Positions 23,417 through 35,738 of a stretch of DNA of 47,329 nucleotides are shown piece by piece. The notes under the pieces were generated by a model. It made no database searches. It was not told the origin of the DNA and saw only the letters and a list, made by a program, of their open reading frames with translations. Every line of letters starts with the position of its first letter. Positions within the stretch are counted from its first letter, which is position 1. A program made the translations under genes and the position numbers. The DNA is from Chara braunii (lineage: Eukaryota; Streptophyta; Charophyceae; Charales; Characeae): the NCBI GenBank assembly GCA_003427395.1, contig BFEA01000186.1, positions 1,091,821-1,139,149 on the forward strand, read 5' to 3'.

Positions 23417-25314
23417 TGAAGACCTGACTCTACTGTACTAGACTGCGAAAGAGGTCTGTGATAAAAATTGTGTATTTTTGTGGATATTTTTGTGAGAAAG
23501 ACGATGGTGCTTTCAAAAGGTCTCGGTTAGGGCCCGCGTCCTAAGTTGTGACCCTGCACGCAGGGCGATGACTAAACAGGACACCCAACGATGAGCCAGG
23601 TGATATCTAGGACAAACGGAGAGAATTATCAATGGCTACTTGGAGCAAACTGAACATTGTAGTACGGATCAAGTATCTCGATATCCAAGGCCTTGTCACA
23701 GGAGACCCAGGTTGAAACCCTGACAGTGGTTAGTTGTGACCGAGAGTCATTTGATAAGATCCTCAAACGGAGTCAAGTTGACCGATCGGATTGGTTCTTT
23801 TCTTGTCAGCATTTGGAGTTATGGATGAGTTGATAGCTTTTGACTATTCGACGCGTCGGGGACGTTGCTTAATAAGGTCTGGTAAGTTATCGGCACGAAT
23901 ACCCTTACAAGGGTATCCGCCCTGGTTTTTTACAAGTTACAGAAAATAAGTTATGTTCGAAGTTTGCGTACACCGTGCGAGTCGTGGTTGTGTTTTGTTC
24001 ACGTTGACTGAATGGTTGACTAAAAACAAAGTGTGTGTGGGCGCACAATTTTGAGGCGCGTGTGATGATTCTTATTTTGATGCTATAGAGTCGGCGTTTC
24101 CGCCGGCAAAATTTTTGGCTTTCATTAAAACTTGGAAAAATGTTTCTTCTATTTGAAGTGACCATGGTACATCTGCGTTCATACGGCATGCGTCATCGGA
24201 AGTGGTGTCGCTTTGGGCGGTGATTGAAACATACGAGAGAGAATAGAAAGCGAGCGATGACCTCCGCGCGGTAGATGCAGGAGGTTGACAGTTGAGGATG
24301 GAGCCACACCCTATGAGCGGCGGGCGTCATAGGTCGGCAGTCGTGAGCTTGGTCCGTGGCCGAAGGAGTAGCTTTGAGGTATTTTGGTAGGCCTGCGTGT
24401 CGTGCGACAACAGGTTATACTGAATTTTGCAGTCATCCATCTCGGCCTTGGACTTAGCACTATTGGTTACGTCATTAAAGTTTCATGCTGCATGTACGAG
24501 GATCGAGGGTGGTGACCGGCGGCGATGGAACATCTGAGCGGCTGAAGATGCCAAGGGGTTGAGGGTCCGGCGGGGTTATCCCCCTTGGTTTTGTTGCTGG
24601 CCCATCCGTAGGCCCGGTCAACGGAACTGAGAGGGGTACCGGCAGTCTCCCTTCCGCGAAGTACCACTTTCAGGTGTCCGTATTTTTATCTTTTTTTTTT
24701 TGCCTTTTTTTTTTTGCCTTTTTTTTTTCCTACTTTCATATTTCTTTATTCCCTGGTTATTTTCGTTGACCGGTTCCCGTGCTTGGGATGCGATACCAGT
24801 GTTGGTGCCAAGATTGTTTGCGGGGTAGCAATGAGAGCGTGCCCGTTGGGGCCCGGAAGATGGTGAACCGTGCCTGGGCGCAGCAGGATGGGGCACATGG
24901 GCGCGACATTACTGCGCAACTGTGCGTCTAGAACCCATTCCACTTCGCTCTTAAAACCTCTCATTTGAATATTGGCTACTACCACCAAGATATGCATCGG
25001 GAACCACTCCGTCTAGGCTCACGCTACAGGCTTCGAAGCAGGGCGCAACCAGGGGATGCTATGGCCGCCAGCCACGAGCTGTTGTGAGAGGTTTGACTGT
25101 GAGCATGCCCGTTGGGACCCGCAGATGGTGAACTATGCCTGAGCAGGTCGAGGCCATGGGCGTTGAGGCGGAGACTTGCAGCGATATTGACTGTGTATAT
25201 CGTTCGTCGAACTTTGGTATACGGACGAAAGACTAATTGAACCGGTATCCGGTTCCTTCCCAAGTTCTCGCAAGATAGCTGGAACAACTGGGCCGTTTTA
25301 GCGCACGGCGGTGT

Positions 25315-25632
<318 letters not shown>

Positions 25633-27613
25633 TTATTTCATGAGGTGGGACTGGGACTTTGCCTTTGCCCATAAATCCAAGGTGCAGGCATTGCGGCAAG
25701 GCCGGTGCCGTCCCCCTTGCTGCAACGACAGAACTACAAAAAAGGTCGAGCAATAAGCCAGGCAGAGTGGGCCAAGGGCCCTGTGGAGAGGCTCACGGTA
25801 GCACGGTCGTGCTAATCATTCGCCGCAGTTAGATATATGGGCGAAAGACTGACCGAACCTCTTAATAGATGTGTCCATCCGAAGGCTCCCGTAGGACAGC
25901 CGCAACTGTTGAAGGGCTTAGCGCAGGGCAGTGTGAGTATGCGCTGTAACCTGGGGCTGGCGCGAACGCAAAGGAAGATATAAGGAAAGGGCCGAAGGAG
26001 GGGAAATAAACCTGGACACAGGCTCATGCAAGATACGTTCAGAATGAGGGAGGGTATGGTGAAGGAGAAAGTGGGGAGCACTCACCTAGCAGCGCAGGAG
26101 GAAACGAACGAGGCGATGGAGTGAGTCGGAGATGTGGCACGACCAAGCGCAGCAGAATGGGAGAAGCGGAGTGGCCGGGGCTGTCGCGCACTCGAGCCAC
26201 TGAGACTGCCAGGCGCTGCATTAGTAACAGCGGACGAAATGGTAGTGGGTTGAATGAGGAAAGGTACGTAATGAAGGTAAGAATGAACGGGGACAGGGCG
26301 TCGCGACAAATGGGTGTAGAAGGGAAGAGCTATGGAGAAGGGGAGAACGCCCCTCTCACCCGATCCGTGATGGAAACAAGCGGGGAGAGAGGCGACTCTG
26401 GGGGTTCTTGGGAGGGCGAATTCAGGTCTATGCTTAGTTTTAGGATAGAGTTAGTAGAGGAGGAGTTAGAGGAGAAATAGTGTGCGCGGAGCTATGGCGG
26501 GAGCGAAGAAAGAGTAAAGTGAGGAACGAGTATCTCGCTCATTCCGGATGGAATCGGGCGGGGGAGGATGCTAAATAGGGGTTTTCTAGTGATGCCAATC
26601 AGAATATGGTGTTAGTTTTCGGTGTTAGTGAATGGGTTTCAAGGTATGAGAAGAAGGAGTTCCGTGGAGGTATCGAGACATGCATATAAGTAGAGGGCAT
26701 GAAGCCGAGATTTCACTCGTTTCTCAGTGAAAATGAGTGGAGGAGAATGATGGGTTGGGGTTTTTTAGCGTCGCGAAGTGAGGGGTGAAGTCGGGTTTAG
26801 AAAAAAGGAATGTCAACTTTAGTGTTATTAGCGTTCGGGGCTGCGTGACTTATGGGCTGCACGTTGAAAGGGAGAATTAAAAAGAGGAGTGAATCTTCCC
26901 TTTTAATGTGGAAAATTCATTTTTAATTTTCCTCCAAGGTTTGTACGCCCGGTTCGATCGGGGTAGCGAAAGAGTGGGCCGTGGAATGGAGACTCACCTG
27001 TTTGTCGTATACCGCTCATAGTATTGAAACGCTAAGACGGGAAGTGATTTCAAAGAGCCATGCATCCAACCAGGTCCCATCGGCAGATTCAGTCAAATTT
27101 CGTCCAGATTGAAGAAGCCTGTGACGGGCTGGGGGATTGAAGGAATTGTAGCCGCCGACATCTTCGAACAAAATCATGACTTCCCCCATCCCTGTGCAAC
27201 GATCACCTTCCTTACGATGTAGTCCTCTCCATCGGAAGGCATAGCTTGCCTTCTATTGGTGATCCGTATCGTCCTTTCCATTATAAGCTCCAAGCTGCCT
27301 TTTATGGTGAACACAACCTCGTTTGCGGTTAGGTTGTGTTACCCAACTCAAAACACGCGTGCCGGCGGGGTGGAGATTAGCGGAAACAGGGGAGGCAGGG
27401 GCAGCAGAGTAAATCCGACCAACGTGACGATACGGCGGAGACAAACGAGAAGGTGATGATGTGTAAAAGTGGGTAAGATAGCACGTACGTGGTCGATAAG
27501 GAGGGGTTGCAGGGTGAACTGAAAGTGGAGCCACGGTGCCGAACTGCGTGGACTGCTAGCAAAAGAAGTCGGAAAAAGCAGCATTTGACTGCATAGCTGC
27601 GCACTCTGGAAGA

Positions 27614-27712
27614 AGATTCATTCCGGTTTTGTTCATCCTATCGTTGGAACGGGTGTGAGGCCTGCCGTAGGGTTGGAGACTTACTAGTTGACCGGTGTGT
27701 TGCTCGTATCGA
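27614..27712 (-). repeat. Dispersed GCTCATCCTATC repeat (unit 3 copy)
   Basis: Unit 3 counterpart of 4441-4541, with GTTCATCCTATC in the first half. It is otherwise closest to the unit 2 copy. Confidence 0.55.
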
Positions 27713-29289
27713 TGAATGTAGTCTGTGTGAATGGCTGGAAATTGTGTATATTGTTATGCTTTAGATGCAAACTCCGTCCCATTTTACGCGCCAGGAAGCT
27801 GCAGAGCTGGTCCGGGGAACTGACAAACTGCGGATGAGAATTCGAATTTGGCAGACTGGCTTCGGAGGCAAGGCACTAGAGTGGCATTCAGGAAGGTTTT
27901 GGGTTGAACCTTCATCGGCTTCATGCATATGGGTAAGCTTGGCGTCCGTCGTGTAGGGGTATGCCATCGTGGTAATGAGTAGGTTGTTGTAGAGCTGCTT
28001 AGGCGAACGACTATATGGTGGCAACGAGCAACAATTGAGGGGGCTATTGTCTGGTGAAGGCTACATAAGGCTTCTTTTCGTTTGGGTGAGCTTCCAAATA
28101 GCGGCGAAAGTATTGGAGCTATGGTTATTGGTGATCATATGGAATTTACTGTTATAGGCCGAAGTTCAACGTTGTTACTGTCCTCAACCGAAGAAGTCTC
28201 TGTGAGTGTACAATCAGGCATCGAATGTTGTATGGCTGGTGGGATGGTGCTGCAATTGCCAAGGGCAGAAGTAGTCATCGTGATAACTTGGTGAGCAACC
28301 TGCTGTGACTGCTACGACTGCAACAAGGTTCTACACTGCGTATTGCCTCACTTTGTCAAGATTACAGACTTACCTATTGGCCGACACACGTTTCACTCTC
28401 GTACGACATAGCTGGAGGGAACTTGCGGAATCAGAGGCCTATCTGTCTGCCGGTGCGCTACCCACCATACCGATCAAAGGAGTGCGAGTCCAACTGCAAG
28501 TTGGACGCTTACTAGGACTTGGTGAGGGTTGCACAACCGGTATCAGCAGACACTTAGCAGTTGCATGGCTAGTTAACCCATGTCGTTGTCTCATTCAGGC
28601 GAGAGAGAGAGTTGTTGTCTCTTACTTGGAGCCTGCACTTTGAGCTGTGGATGTCACATTTTGGTTCACGAACCTTGCAAAATGGTTAAGTCCTTTAAAA
28701 GGGGGTCAGTGTTGCGACTTGGAGAATCGTCAGTAGGTCAACAGCCGTAAGTTTGAATTCAGTTGGCCAAGCTGTTGTGCGTTTGGCCTCCCTTGCGGGA
28801 CCCTTAGGCGGCGGAAGATAACAAGGCCCTCTCTCGCGAGGCAGAGTGCATCTCTCTTGGATCTCGAGAGTCTACTCTATCTCCGTCTACCCTTCTTACG
28901 CTAAGTCTAGTCTATTGGTGCTGAGAGGAAGGCGGAAGGCGGGATTGCAACCCGTAGGACCGCACCAAGACCTTGTGGGAGGGCCACCCACCGATTGCGG
29001 GAGCTCTGCCGGAACCTAGGCGGGGTTCTGGAGGCAGGGAACTTCATGTATAATTTCGTCTGACACTTGTGATCCCTTCCCCTAACTATTATTCCTCTGG
29101 GTATCTCAATAATACTATGACAGGCTATTACTTTTTGTTTTGTTACGTACGTCAGGACATATTTTGTGGAAGGTTAAATAAACAAATATATACGAGGGGT
29201 CAGATAATTTTTGAGTGAAGTCAGACAAAGGAATTGGGGGGAAGATGGCAGGAAGGTGTTCTGCATGTGTTTGACTAGGCCAACCCAAG

Positions 29290-30540
29290 GCTGAGCTCCC
29301 CTAGGTTGGTGTGGGCTCAGTGCTATGTTTTATTTATGTTTTTTGTGCGGAATGTATGACTCTTCTGGGTTGGGCCTATCCTAAGTTGGACGGTCCATCC
29401 ATTTGTTTCCTTTTGGGGTTTCTGAACAGGAGGATGGGCACCCTAAGTTGGGAAGGCTCAGAATCCTGATGTTTCTTTTTGGGTTGCTGAACACAGAGCT
29501 GGGAATATTCTAAGTTGCGTAGACCCAGTTCTGTGTGTATTTTCTTCTGAGGGGAACACATGCATAAGGCTTAGCGTACCCTTAAGTTAGGGCGGCTCAG
29601 TCGTAAACCATGAACAAAAAGGTCAACAAAAGTATAAAATTTTGATATGTAGTATACGAACTTATATTATCTAGTAGACCGGGCACCCTAAGTTGGGAAA
29701 GTCAGTCAGTAAGTGAGGTAGAACAAGAAGAGAAGAGAAGTAAGTGAAAAATATAATGAAGGTGACTTGGGCAGGCTGAGCATACCCTTAAGTTAGGGCG
29801 GTTCAGTTCTATGCTCGTGATAATACAAACGTGCAGAGAGTTAGTATAAATCTTCTTTATTTTTCGTTTTAAACACAAGGCACGATTGGATGTCTCCCTA
29901 AGTTGGGTAGGTCTGATCGTCTGTCTAACAAGAGAGAAAAATATAAAGTATGTGCAAGTATACCAATGATTGTTCTCTTATATTGTCGTTGCGGAGACTA
30001 AGCATACCCTTAAGTTAGGGTTGCTTAGTCATACGTCGTTTGTACTTTGTTCAAGCAGATCAGGCGTACCCGTAAGTTAGGGCGGTCTGGTCGCATTGCC
30101 TTCTGTTATTTAAACTGTTTAGGCTAACTAGGCGTACCCCTAAGTTGGGGCGGTCTAGCGATATGCTCTTGTCGTTGATGTTATGTAGGTTGGACGTACC
30201 CTTAAGTTAGGGCGGTCTAACCATTCGTCGTTCGTACTTGTTTTAGGCAGGTTAGGCACACCCCTAAGTTGGGGCAGCCTAATCCTATGCCCTACGTAAC
30301 TTTGTCTAAAGCTGACTAGGCATACCCTTAAGTTAGGGTAGTCTAGTTCTATGCTTCATGTCGTTAGTTAAGCAGAAGCCAGACGTACCCTTAAGTTAGG
30401 GCGGTCTGGTTATATGTTTTATGACTAGAGTCGATGTTATGTTGGACATATCCCCCTTAAGTTAGGACAGTCCAATTGTGCGTACTTTTACTTTACTTAG
30501 GCAGGTTGGACATACCTTTAAGTTAGGGCATTGTCTGATC
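29290..30540. repeat. Hairpin array (unit 3)
   Basis: The most complete version. Stem starts at about 29996, 30058, 30126, 30188, 30250, 30314, 30377, 30440 and 30504 give a spacing of 62-68 bases. Stems include GACTAAGC with GCTTAGTC (29996-30030), GATCAGGC with GTCTGGTC (30058-30092), GGTTGGAC with GTCTAACC (30188-30222) and GTTGGAC with GTCCAAT (30441-30476). The earlier members are 60-115 bases apart. A weakly shared TATG-like word follows many 3' arms by about two bases. Confidence 0.87.
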
Positions 30541-30866
30541 GTATGCCATAAGCAAGAGGGACACACAAAGGGAGAAGAAATGAGTGATCTAACGTACTTC
30601 TTGGGTCAAACTGATGTGGGATTGTGGGAGATGTTTGTTTATGCATGTTTGTGGTCTCTCACTTTGTGGCATCTTTTTCGATAGGTTAGCTGCTTTAGAT
30701 GCTCGTCGAGTGTTGGAGCCATAGGTAGCTGAGATGGATGATGGGAGAGAGAGTTTGAGATAAAGATAGGACTGACCCTACTTGAAGTAAGAGTTGACGA
30801 TAGCTTGCGATACCATCTTCTAAAAGGGGATCGTGTAATCTATCTTCAGTTCTAATTATCAGGCGA

Positions 30867-31157
30867 GTGTCAGAAGTTAGTCTCAAGTATAGCTTTACTT
30901 TGTTTTTCTGTTTTCAGCTTTGTATAAATCTTGACAGTCTCCTATTTCCTATGGGAAGCGCTGCTGAAATTTCTACAAATTTGAAAGAGTTCGATATTTT
31001 TGGACTCGTAAAAATTCTGGAAAGACAATTTTCCTACGGGAAGCGCTGCCGAAATTTTGTAGAATTTGGAGAGTTAGATTATTTTCAGTTAGGAGAAATC
31101 TGGCAATCCATCCTATTTAGGGGATGTGCTGCCGAAATTTCTTATGTTTTTAGATAA
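30867..31157 (+). CDS. Possible small repeat-containing ORF (unit 3)
   Basis: A 96-codon ATG frame spans the 85-bp repeats of unit 3. It begins with a hydrophobic stretch (LKYSFTLFFCFQLCINL, about residues 6-22), which could be a signal anchor. Then come repeated segments with SYGKRCRNF and FRGCAAEIS. Unit 1 keeps the same frame over 74 codons and unit 2 does not. No family is recognised. Simple openness by chance is a serious alternative, so this is a hypothetical only. Confidence 0.2.
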   Translation: MSEVSLKYSFTLFFCFQLCINLDSLLFPMGSAAEISTNLKEFDIFGLVKILERQFSYGKRCRNFVEFGELDYFQLGEIWQSILFRGCAAEISYVFR

Positions 31158-31837
31158 ACATCAGAGGTTAGTTAGGAAGGTAGGATTATTTCTTGATCAC
31201 TCAAGCATGGCTTGGGTACTAGCCTTTGCTGCATTGCAGGTCACCTTTACTCAGATTGATTCAAGTTTTAACCAGCTTCAGGTTTATCCTACAAGGATCA
31301 TTTTCTGTTATCTTTTGATAACAGGTCGGTTTCCGACTCAACTCCAATTCACCCTTGTCACTCAACCTAAAGGCTTTAGCCCTGTGTTTTGAATTGTTTC
31401 GTTATGTTTTTACCCGTACTTTATTTGAATGGCCATTTAATAAAGATGTTGAGTGTTTTATTTTGAGAGTTGCACAAAGAGTGAGGTTTATATGGCTAAA
31501 GCGAGGGCTGTGAGTGCACAAATGGTTGAAGTTGACCCCGTTTAGTGCATGGACTTTTGGTTGAATCTTTGATGTGATTGCACGTATGTTTGGTGATTCG
31601 GATTTTGGATTTGATTGCCTACGACCACTTATGTATATATGGCTGAGAGGAATCCCATTGTGATTGCGAGAAGTGATCGTCACATATTTATAACATTTTA
31701 TATATATGTACATACATACGCGTTGGATGTTCGCGCGACCTATTGTGACTGTGTGCAAGGGCTAAACAGATTATGCTTTGAGGGAAAAGGGAGATTCTCC
31801 TTTCATCCTTTTTACTTTAGAATTTTATAGTTGGACG

Positions 31838-32110
31838 TTATAATTCGTGGCAGTCGTCAAAGTCAAACCCCTTGATTTCTCTTCAGGCCCTGGATGATGG
31901 AGCTTGCCTCCTAGGCCACGAGAGTTGACTGCTATCACAGGCATGAACCTGTATACCTGCTACTCTCTGCAGGGTGCAGAAGAGGGTGTGGTGATCAACC
32001 GCCTTGACGGGTGTCTAGCGTCGGGAGATTAACCCCTCAAGGCGAGTATCAGCCGACACTTGAGTGTCGAACGTGACCCCCGAGACTATCAAGGATCGCG
32101 CGAGTATGGG
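31838..32110. other. Multi-stem structured segment (unit 3)
   Basis: Orthologue of 8577-8850. The stems CACAGG/CCTGTA, CAACCG/CGGGTG, GTCGG/CCGAC and GACACT/AGTGTC are readable, with a few mismatches or wobbles. Confidence 0.45.
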
Positions 32111-32805
32111 TACTACATAATACGCCATCATTGCGACCGCTTGCGTACGCTTGCATTACGAATCGATATGAGTTAGCCCTGCATCTATGCGATTTTATAC
32201 TAAGCCTCACGCGCGACGCCTATCCGAATTTTACATCAGAAAGCTATGGGTCGGATACTGAAGGGACTAGGAGTGTTATTGTGTTGTTGTGTTGTTGTGT
32301 TGTTGTGTTGTTATGTTATTTGTTTTGTGTCCTTCCATGTATGTGAGTGTTGTGGTGTAACACGTGGTATGTAGGATGCGTCCTAGTCGACCGGCGTCGA
32401 GTCGCGTTTGGGACCTCAGTCCCCCAGTGCGTCGAGTCGCGTGCGGGTTCGATTTTCGGGTGTTTGCCTGCGCGTAACCCCTATGTTACAGCGAACAAGA
32501 AATGCCCTCGGCTGGGCCACCTCTGCAATTGCACACGAAAAGCATTCGCATGTGGTTCAGTAGCTCGGCGGGGATACACCCACCTAAGGGATGGTGACAG
32601 CTCTCGCAGATGGAGGTAAGCGGTGCCTCGCGTGACCCTGTCTTGTCGTAGGGGCTAGCTAGAGGTATGGCTGACGCACTCGGCCGGAGAGGTAAACACT
32701 CTCCGGGACAAGTCCTGCCAAATCCTGCGTGACACGGCCGGGAGGGTCCCTGTGCGGAACCGATGCGCTCGACAACGTGCCAGCCATGTGTGCAGGCAAC
32801 AGCAC

Positions 32806-32892
32806 CCAGGGGGGGAGGGGGGGGCAAATAGTTTTACGGCACGCTGCTCGCTGCTCGCTGACGGGGGGGGGGGGGGGGGGGGGGGGGGGGGT
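32806..32892. repeat. G-rich tract with a ~28-base G run
   Basis: Runs of G, the longest about 32863-32890, begin just after homology to the tandem unit ends. On the plus strand this is strongly G-quadruplex-prone. The minus-strand polyproline frame through it is not a gene. Length in such a run is unreliable in most assemblies. Confidence 0.9.
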
Positions 32893-32932
32893 GGGGGGTT
32901 AAATAGTTGTTGTGCCACCTCTTTAACAGCAG

Positions 32933-32964
32933 AAAGCCACAGTATTATCTCATACTGTGGCTTT
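32933..32964. other. Perfect 13-bp hairpin
   Basis: AAAGCCACAGTAT (32933-32945) and ATACTGTGGCTTT (32952-32964) pair without mismatch around a 6-base loop, TATCTC. It is followed at once by CAGTGT/ACACTG, another short stem, and then by a tRNA-like sequence. Confidence 0.8.
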
Positions 32965-33040
32965 AGACAGTGTGTTAAGACACTGGCTACACACGTGCAT
33001 GAGTAGCAGCTGCCCAGGTTCAAACCCTGGCAGTTGCACT
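32965..33040 (+). mobile_element. tRNA-like sequence, probably a SINE head or tRNA relic
   Basis: CCAGG (33014-33018), loop TTCAAAC (33019-33025) and CCTGG (33026-33030) form a textbook T arm. About 50 bases upstream, TAGACAGTGTGTTAAGACAC resembles the A box and D arm of Ser/Leu-type tRNAs. The long interval would fit a variable arm. The 3' acceptor strand after the T arm (CAGTTGC) has no matching 5' strand, so an active tRNA is unlikely. Confidence 0.4.
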
Positions 33041-33059
33041 TCCGGATCTTAATAAAATA

Positions 33060-33300
33060 TAATCCGAGAGCGGAGCGGGGCGGGGTGGGGCAGCGGGGCA
33101 GCGTGGGCGCGCGCGCGTGCGGCGGCCGCGTGTTGATCTTCTCCTTTTCGCCACGTGTCTGTCTCTCCACATTGCTGTTCTTTCCGCCGTTTTTCGTTGT
33201 TTTCGCCCCCAAAACACCTGAAAATCCCGCTATCGGGATTACAACGATTCCCGCTGTTACGTGCGGGGGGGAGGGCGGGTTGGAGCGGGGACCGTTCACG
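33060..33300. other. GC-rich, CpG-rich stretch without a recognisable gene
   Basis: Contains GCGCGCGCG, GGCGGCCGCG and repeated GGGGC words. Open frames run through it on both strands (33034-33462 plus, 32655-33299 minus) but are low-complexity and share nothing with known domains. AATCCC/GGGATT forms a small hairpin near 33223-33240. It could be a promoter-type CpG-rich region, but that is speculation. Confidence 0.4.
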
Positions 33301-33629
33301 CTCTCATACCAGTGTGCCGGACCCGCCGGGATGGCGGTCCGACATGATGGAGACGAAGGGGTAGAGGAAGGAGGAAGTGGAGATGGAGTTGGAAGGGACA
33401 GGGCAGCTCCGACGCAGACTCAACACCGCACGTACTCCAACAAGTGCAAAAATGATGAATGATGAAAAATAGACAACAGCTGGGGTATACACCCAGCGGA
33501 CTGACTGACTGGACTGGACTGGACTGGTACCGACAGTGGTACCGGGCAGGACTGGAACAGCATATGGCATGTGGGGTCAGGCCACGGCCTGGTTCCACAG
33601 ACCGAACTGGCAAATAGCGAAATAGGCCC

Positions 33630-33735
33630 TGGCTGTAGGCCAGGGCAGATGGAGGCCCGCTGCACCCTATAAGTTGAGATATATGCCAAAATGCCCCTAA
33701 AAGATCTGTGTAGAGCGGAATGCCCTTTCGGGCCT
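33630..33735 (-). repeat. Dispersed repeat with GGGGCATTTTGGCATAT, minus copy
   Basis: The block reading TATAAGTTGAGATATATGCC and AAAATGCCCCTAAAAGATC is the reverse complement of 45190-45270. It lies beside the (CT)n tract, as does its partner. The family is unidentified. Confidence 0.65.
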
Positions 33736-33882
33736 AATTCTTTGCATTTCACCCCTATCAGGCCCATGTGCAAATTTGCAATCTGGACTGCGTCATTGGG
33801 GCCTGGGCCTGCACCTGTTTTACCCGGTTTGCCCTGCATACCGGGTGGGTAACTTTCCATAATACCCAGGCTCGTCGGTGAG

Positions 33883-33885
<3 letters not shown>

Positions 33886-33949
<64 letters not shown>

Positions 33950-34153
33950 NNNNNNNNNNNNNNNNNNNNNNNNNNNNNNNNNNNNNNNNNNNNNNNNNNN
34001 NNNNNNNNNNNNNNNNNNNNNNNNNNNNNNNNNNNNNNNNNNNNNNNNNNNNNNNNNNNNNNNNNNNNNNNNNNNNNNNNNNNNNNNNNNNNNNNNNNNN
34101 NNNNNNNNNNNNNNNNNNNNNNNNNNNNNNNNNNNNNNNNNNNNNNNNNNNNN

Positions 34154-34198
<45 letters not shown>

Positions 34199-34216
34199 GC
34201 GCACACACACACACAC
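33886..34216. repeat. (CT)n and (AC)n tract with assembly gap
   Basis: (CT)n from about 33886 to 33949, then 204 N (33950-34153), then more (CT)n and (AC)n to 34216. The real length and content of the gap are unknown. Open frames through it are artefacts. Confidence 0.95.
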
Positions 34217-34277
34217 GTGTGACAGTGTATATTTCCACGTTCTGGTGGTAGATTCATTCGACTTTGCTCATCCTATG
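34216..34277. repeat. Partial GCTCATCCTAT dispersed repeat
   Basis: GTGTATATTTCCACGTTCTG and GATTCATTCGACTTTGCTC match the first half of the copy at 44690-44822. The copy stops at CATCCTAT. The next 170 bases up to the retroelement show nothing beyond an A/T-rich stretch and a (GA)n run. Confidence 0.55.
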
Positions 34278-34450
34278 TGTGTGTCTTAGAATATCAAAAT
34301 ATACACTGCTTTCCAGCCATGCATGCAGAGAGATATAGAGAGGCTACTTCCATCTGTAGGATGCGCGAAATCGAAACGAATCTTATGCTATAATATATAT
34401 ACACTACTAGTTTTTTTGTTTTTTTTTTGAGAGAGAGAGAGAGTTCACAT

Positions 34451-35738
34451 GAGAAGATACAGCGGCCACACTGCATCGCGCACTAGAAGACCACACCAAG
34501 GCACAATCAAATACCAGCACATCCAAAGATATCCAGATAATCGTTACAGAACAATACGCATCACTCCGACGCATTTCGCTGTGGGCGTATACCACAGTTT
34601 CAGCAGGGAGTCTTTCCTGAAACCCAGGTACAGATCGTACAACCGGAGAGAGAGGGTTATGGCCATCCCTCCCTCGACTTAAATACTATTTCGCCTACTG
34701 CAGAAAAATCCAACGAGCTCATCTCTACTGCGTCGACACCAAAATCCCTTTGCCTTCATCCAGGTTCGAAATCCATCTCAAAACATGCACAAAATTTTTG
34801 AAAACTCTGCTTTCCCTCACTAGTATTCAAAACAAGTCTTCCCTTATTCCGTACACTCCCCCGTAACTCCATATTCCCAAGTGCGCTATCGTGCAGAACA
34901 CAGTAAGTGCCAAAGAAAAGCTTCCAGATACTCTGTCGGCAGATTTCATCTCGACCATCCCATCGTTGATCCATCTTTTGATCTCCCGACAATTTGCTTA
35001 GAAGAGGACAACCCGTGCGTACTTACCTCAGTAGTCTTTATCAGTCGTTCCGTACCTGCTTGTCGAGAGTATCACGGAGCTAGCTTACTTTGCCGTCGTT
35101 CATTGAGCTTCAACAGTTCCTTGCACCGAAAAAAGTAAAGTTGGCGATGTGTTTCCCTTCTTTTCAACTTCACCGCCGCAGAGATCCGCCGTATCCGATT
35201 TTCCATGGATAGTATTACCTCCGACGGGGAAGCTTACCACCTCGCGAGGTCGAAGCTTCCTTCTGTGCGCCGGCAGCTTAGAGTTGCACACATCGATACG
35301 TCTGCTGGCCGTTCTGTATTACTTCAGCTCCTAAATTCATAAAAACTTAAGTAAATTCTGACCAGTTTTAATCGAAGCGCCGATGTCCTTATATAGCTTC
35401 ACTACTGTTCCAGCAAAAATCGGCCGAAGTGTGAAACCGATTTAAGATAGATTATGAAAAATGGCTTGGTGACAAAAATGGGGGCCATCTAAATCTGTAT
35501 ACACTACCGGCCATATAAAAGAAAAAGAGAAAAAATATATATATAATAAAATAAAGCAAGTAAAATTAATTAAAATAAAGCATACTAGGATACGAAAAAA
35601 TCTCCGCAGTTCGTATCTCAGCCAAAATTACAGCCAACTACATGCGCAAGTACTTGCCCAGGCCGGGGTACAGATCTAGGAGCATAGCTCCCCAATCACT
35701 GTCGGCCACTCTAGCAAAGCGTGGTAGAGACTCGAGAG
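34451..35738 (-). repeat. Pseudo-LTR at the 3' side of the PLE
   Basis: Colinear with 41005-42296 with scattered differences. In element orientation it starts inside the last ~30 codons of the RT frame and runs through the stop at 35638 into about 1.2 kb of non-coding sequence. Beyond its end lie (GA)n and T-rich bases (34400-34450). Confidence 0.85.

Larger units (their letters stand above)
12881..23898. repeat. Large tandem unit, copy 2
   Basis: Second copy of the large unit, about 1.9 kb shorter than copy 1. It lacks the segment matching 8105-9588 (junction near 20607) and the two private insertions of copy 1. It has gained a foldback element at 14534-14835. Most of it differs from copies 1 and 3 by scattered substitutions and small indels. 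The stretch 21562-23416 is an exception, being indistinguishable by eye from 10542-12396. Confidence 0.9.

Noticed and set aside
24618-24896. Lys-rich ORF of unit 3
   Set aside because: It is the reverse reading of the T-rich tract and is not maintained in unit 2.
32933-32964. microRNA precursor
   Set aside because: A perfect 13-bp stem with a 6-base loop is too short for a plant or animal precursor, and there is no expression evidence.
32655-33299. 214-codon minus-strand ORF with polyproline
   Set aside because: It crosses the end of the tandem unit and a G run of uncertain length, and has no recognisable domain.
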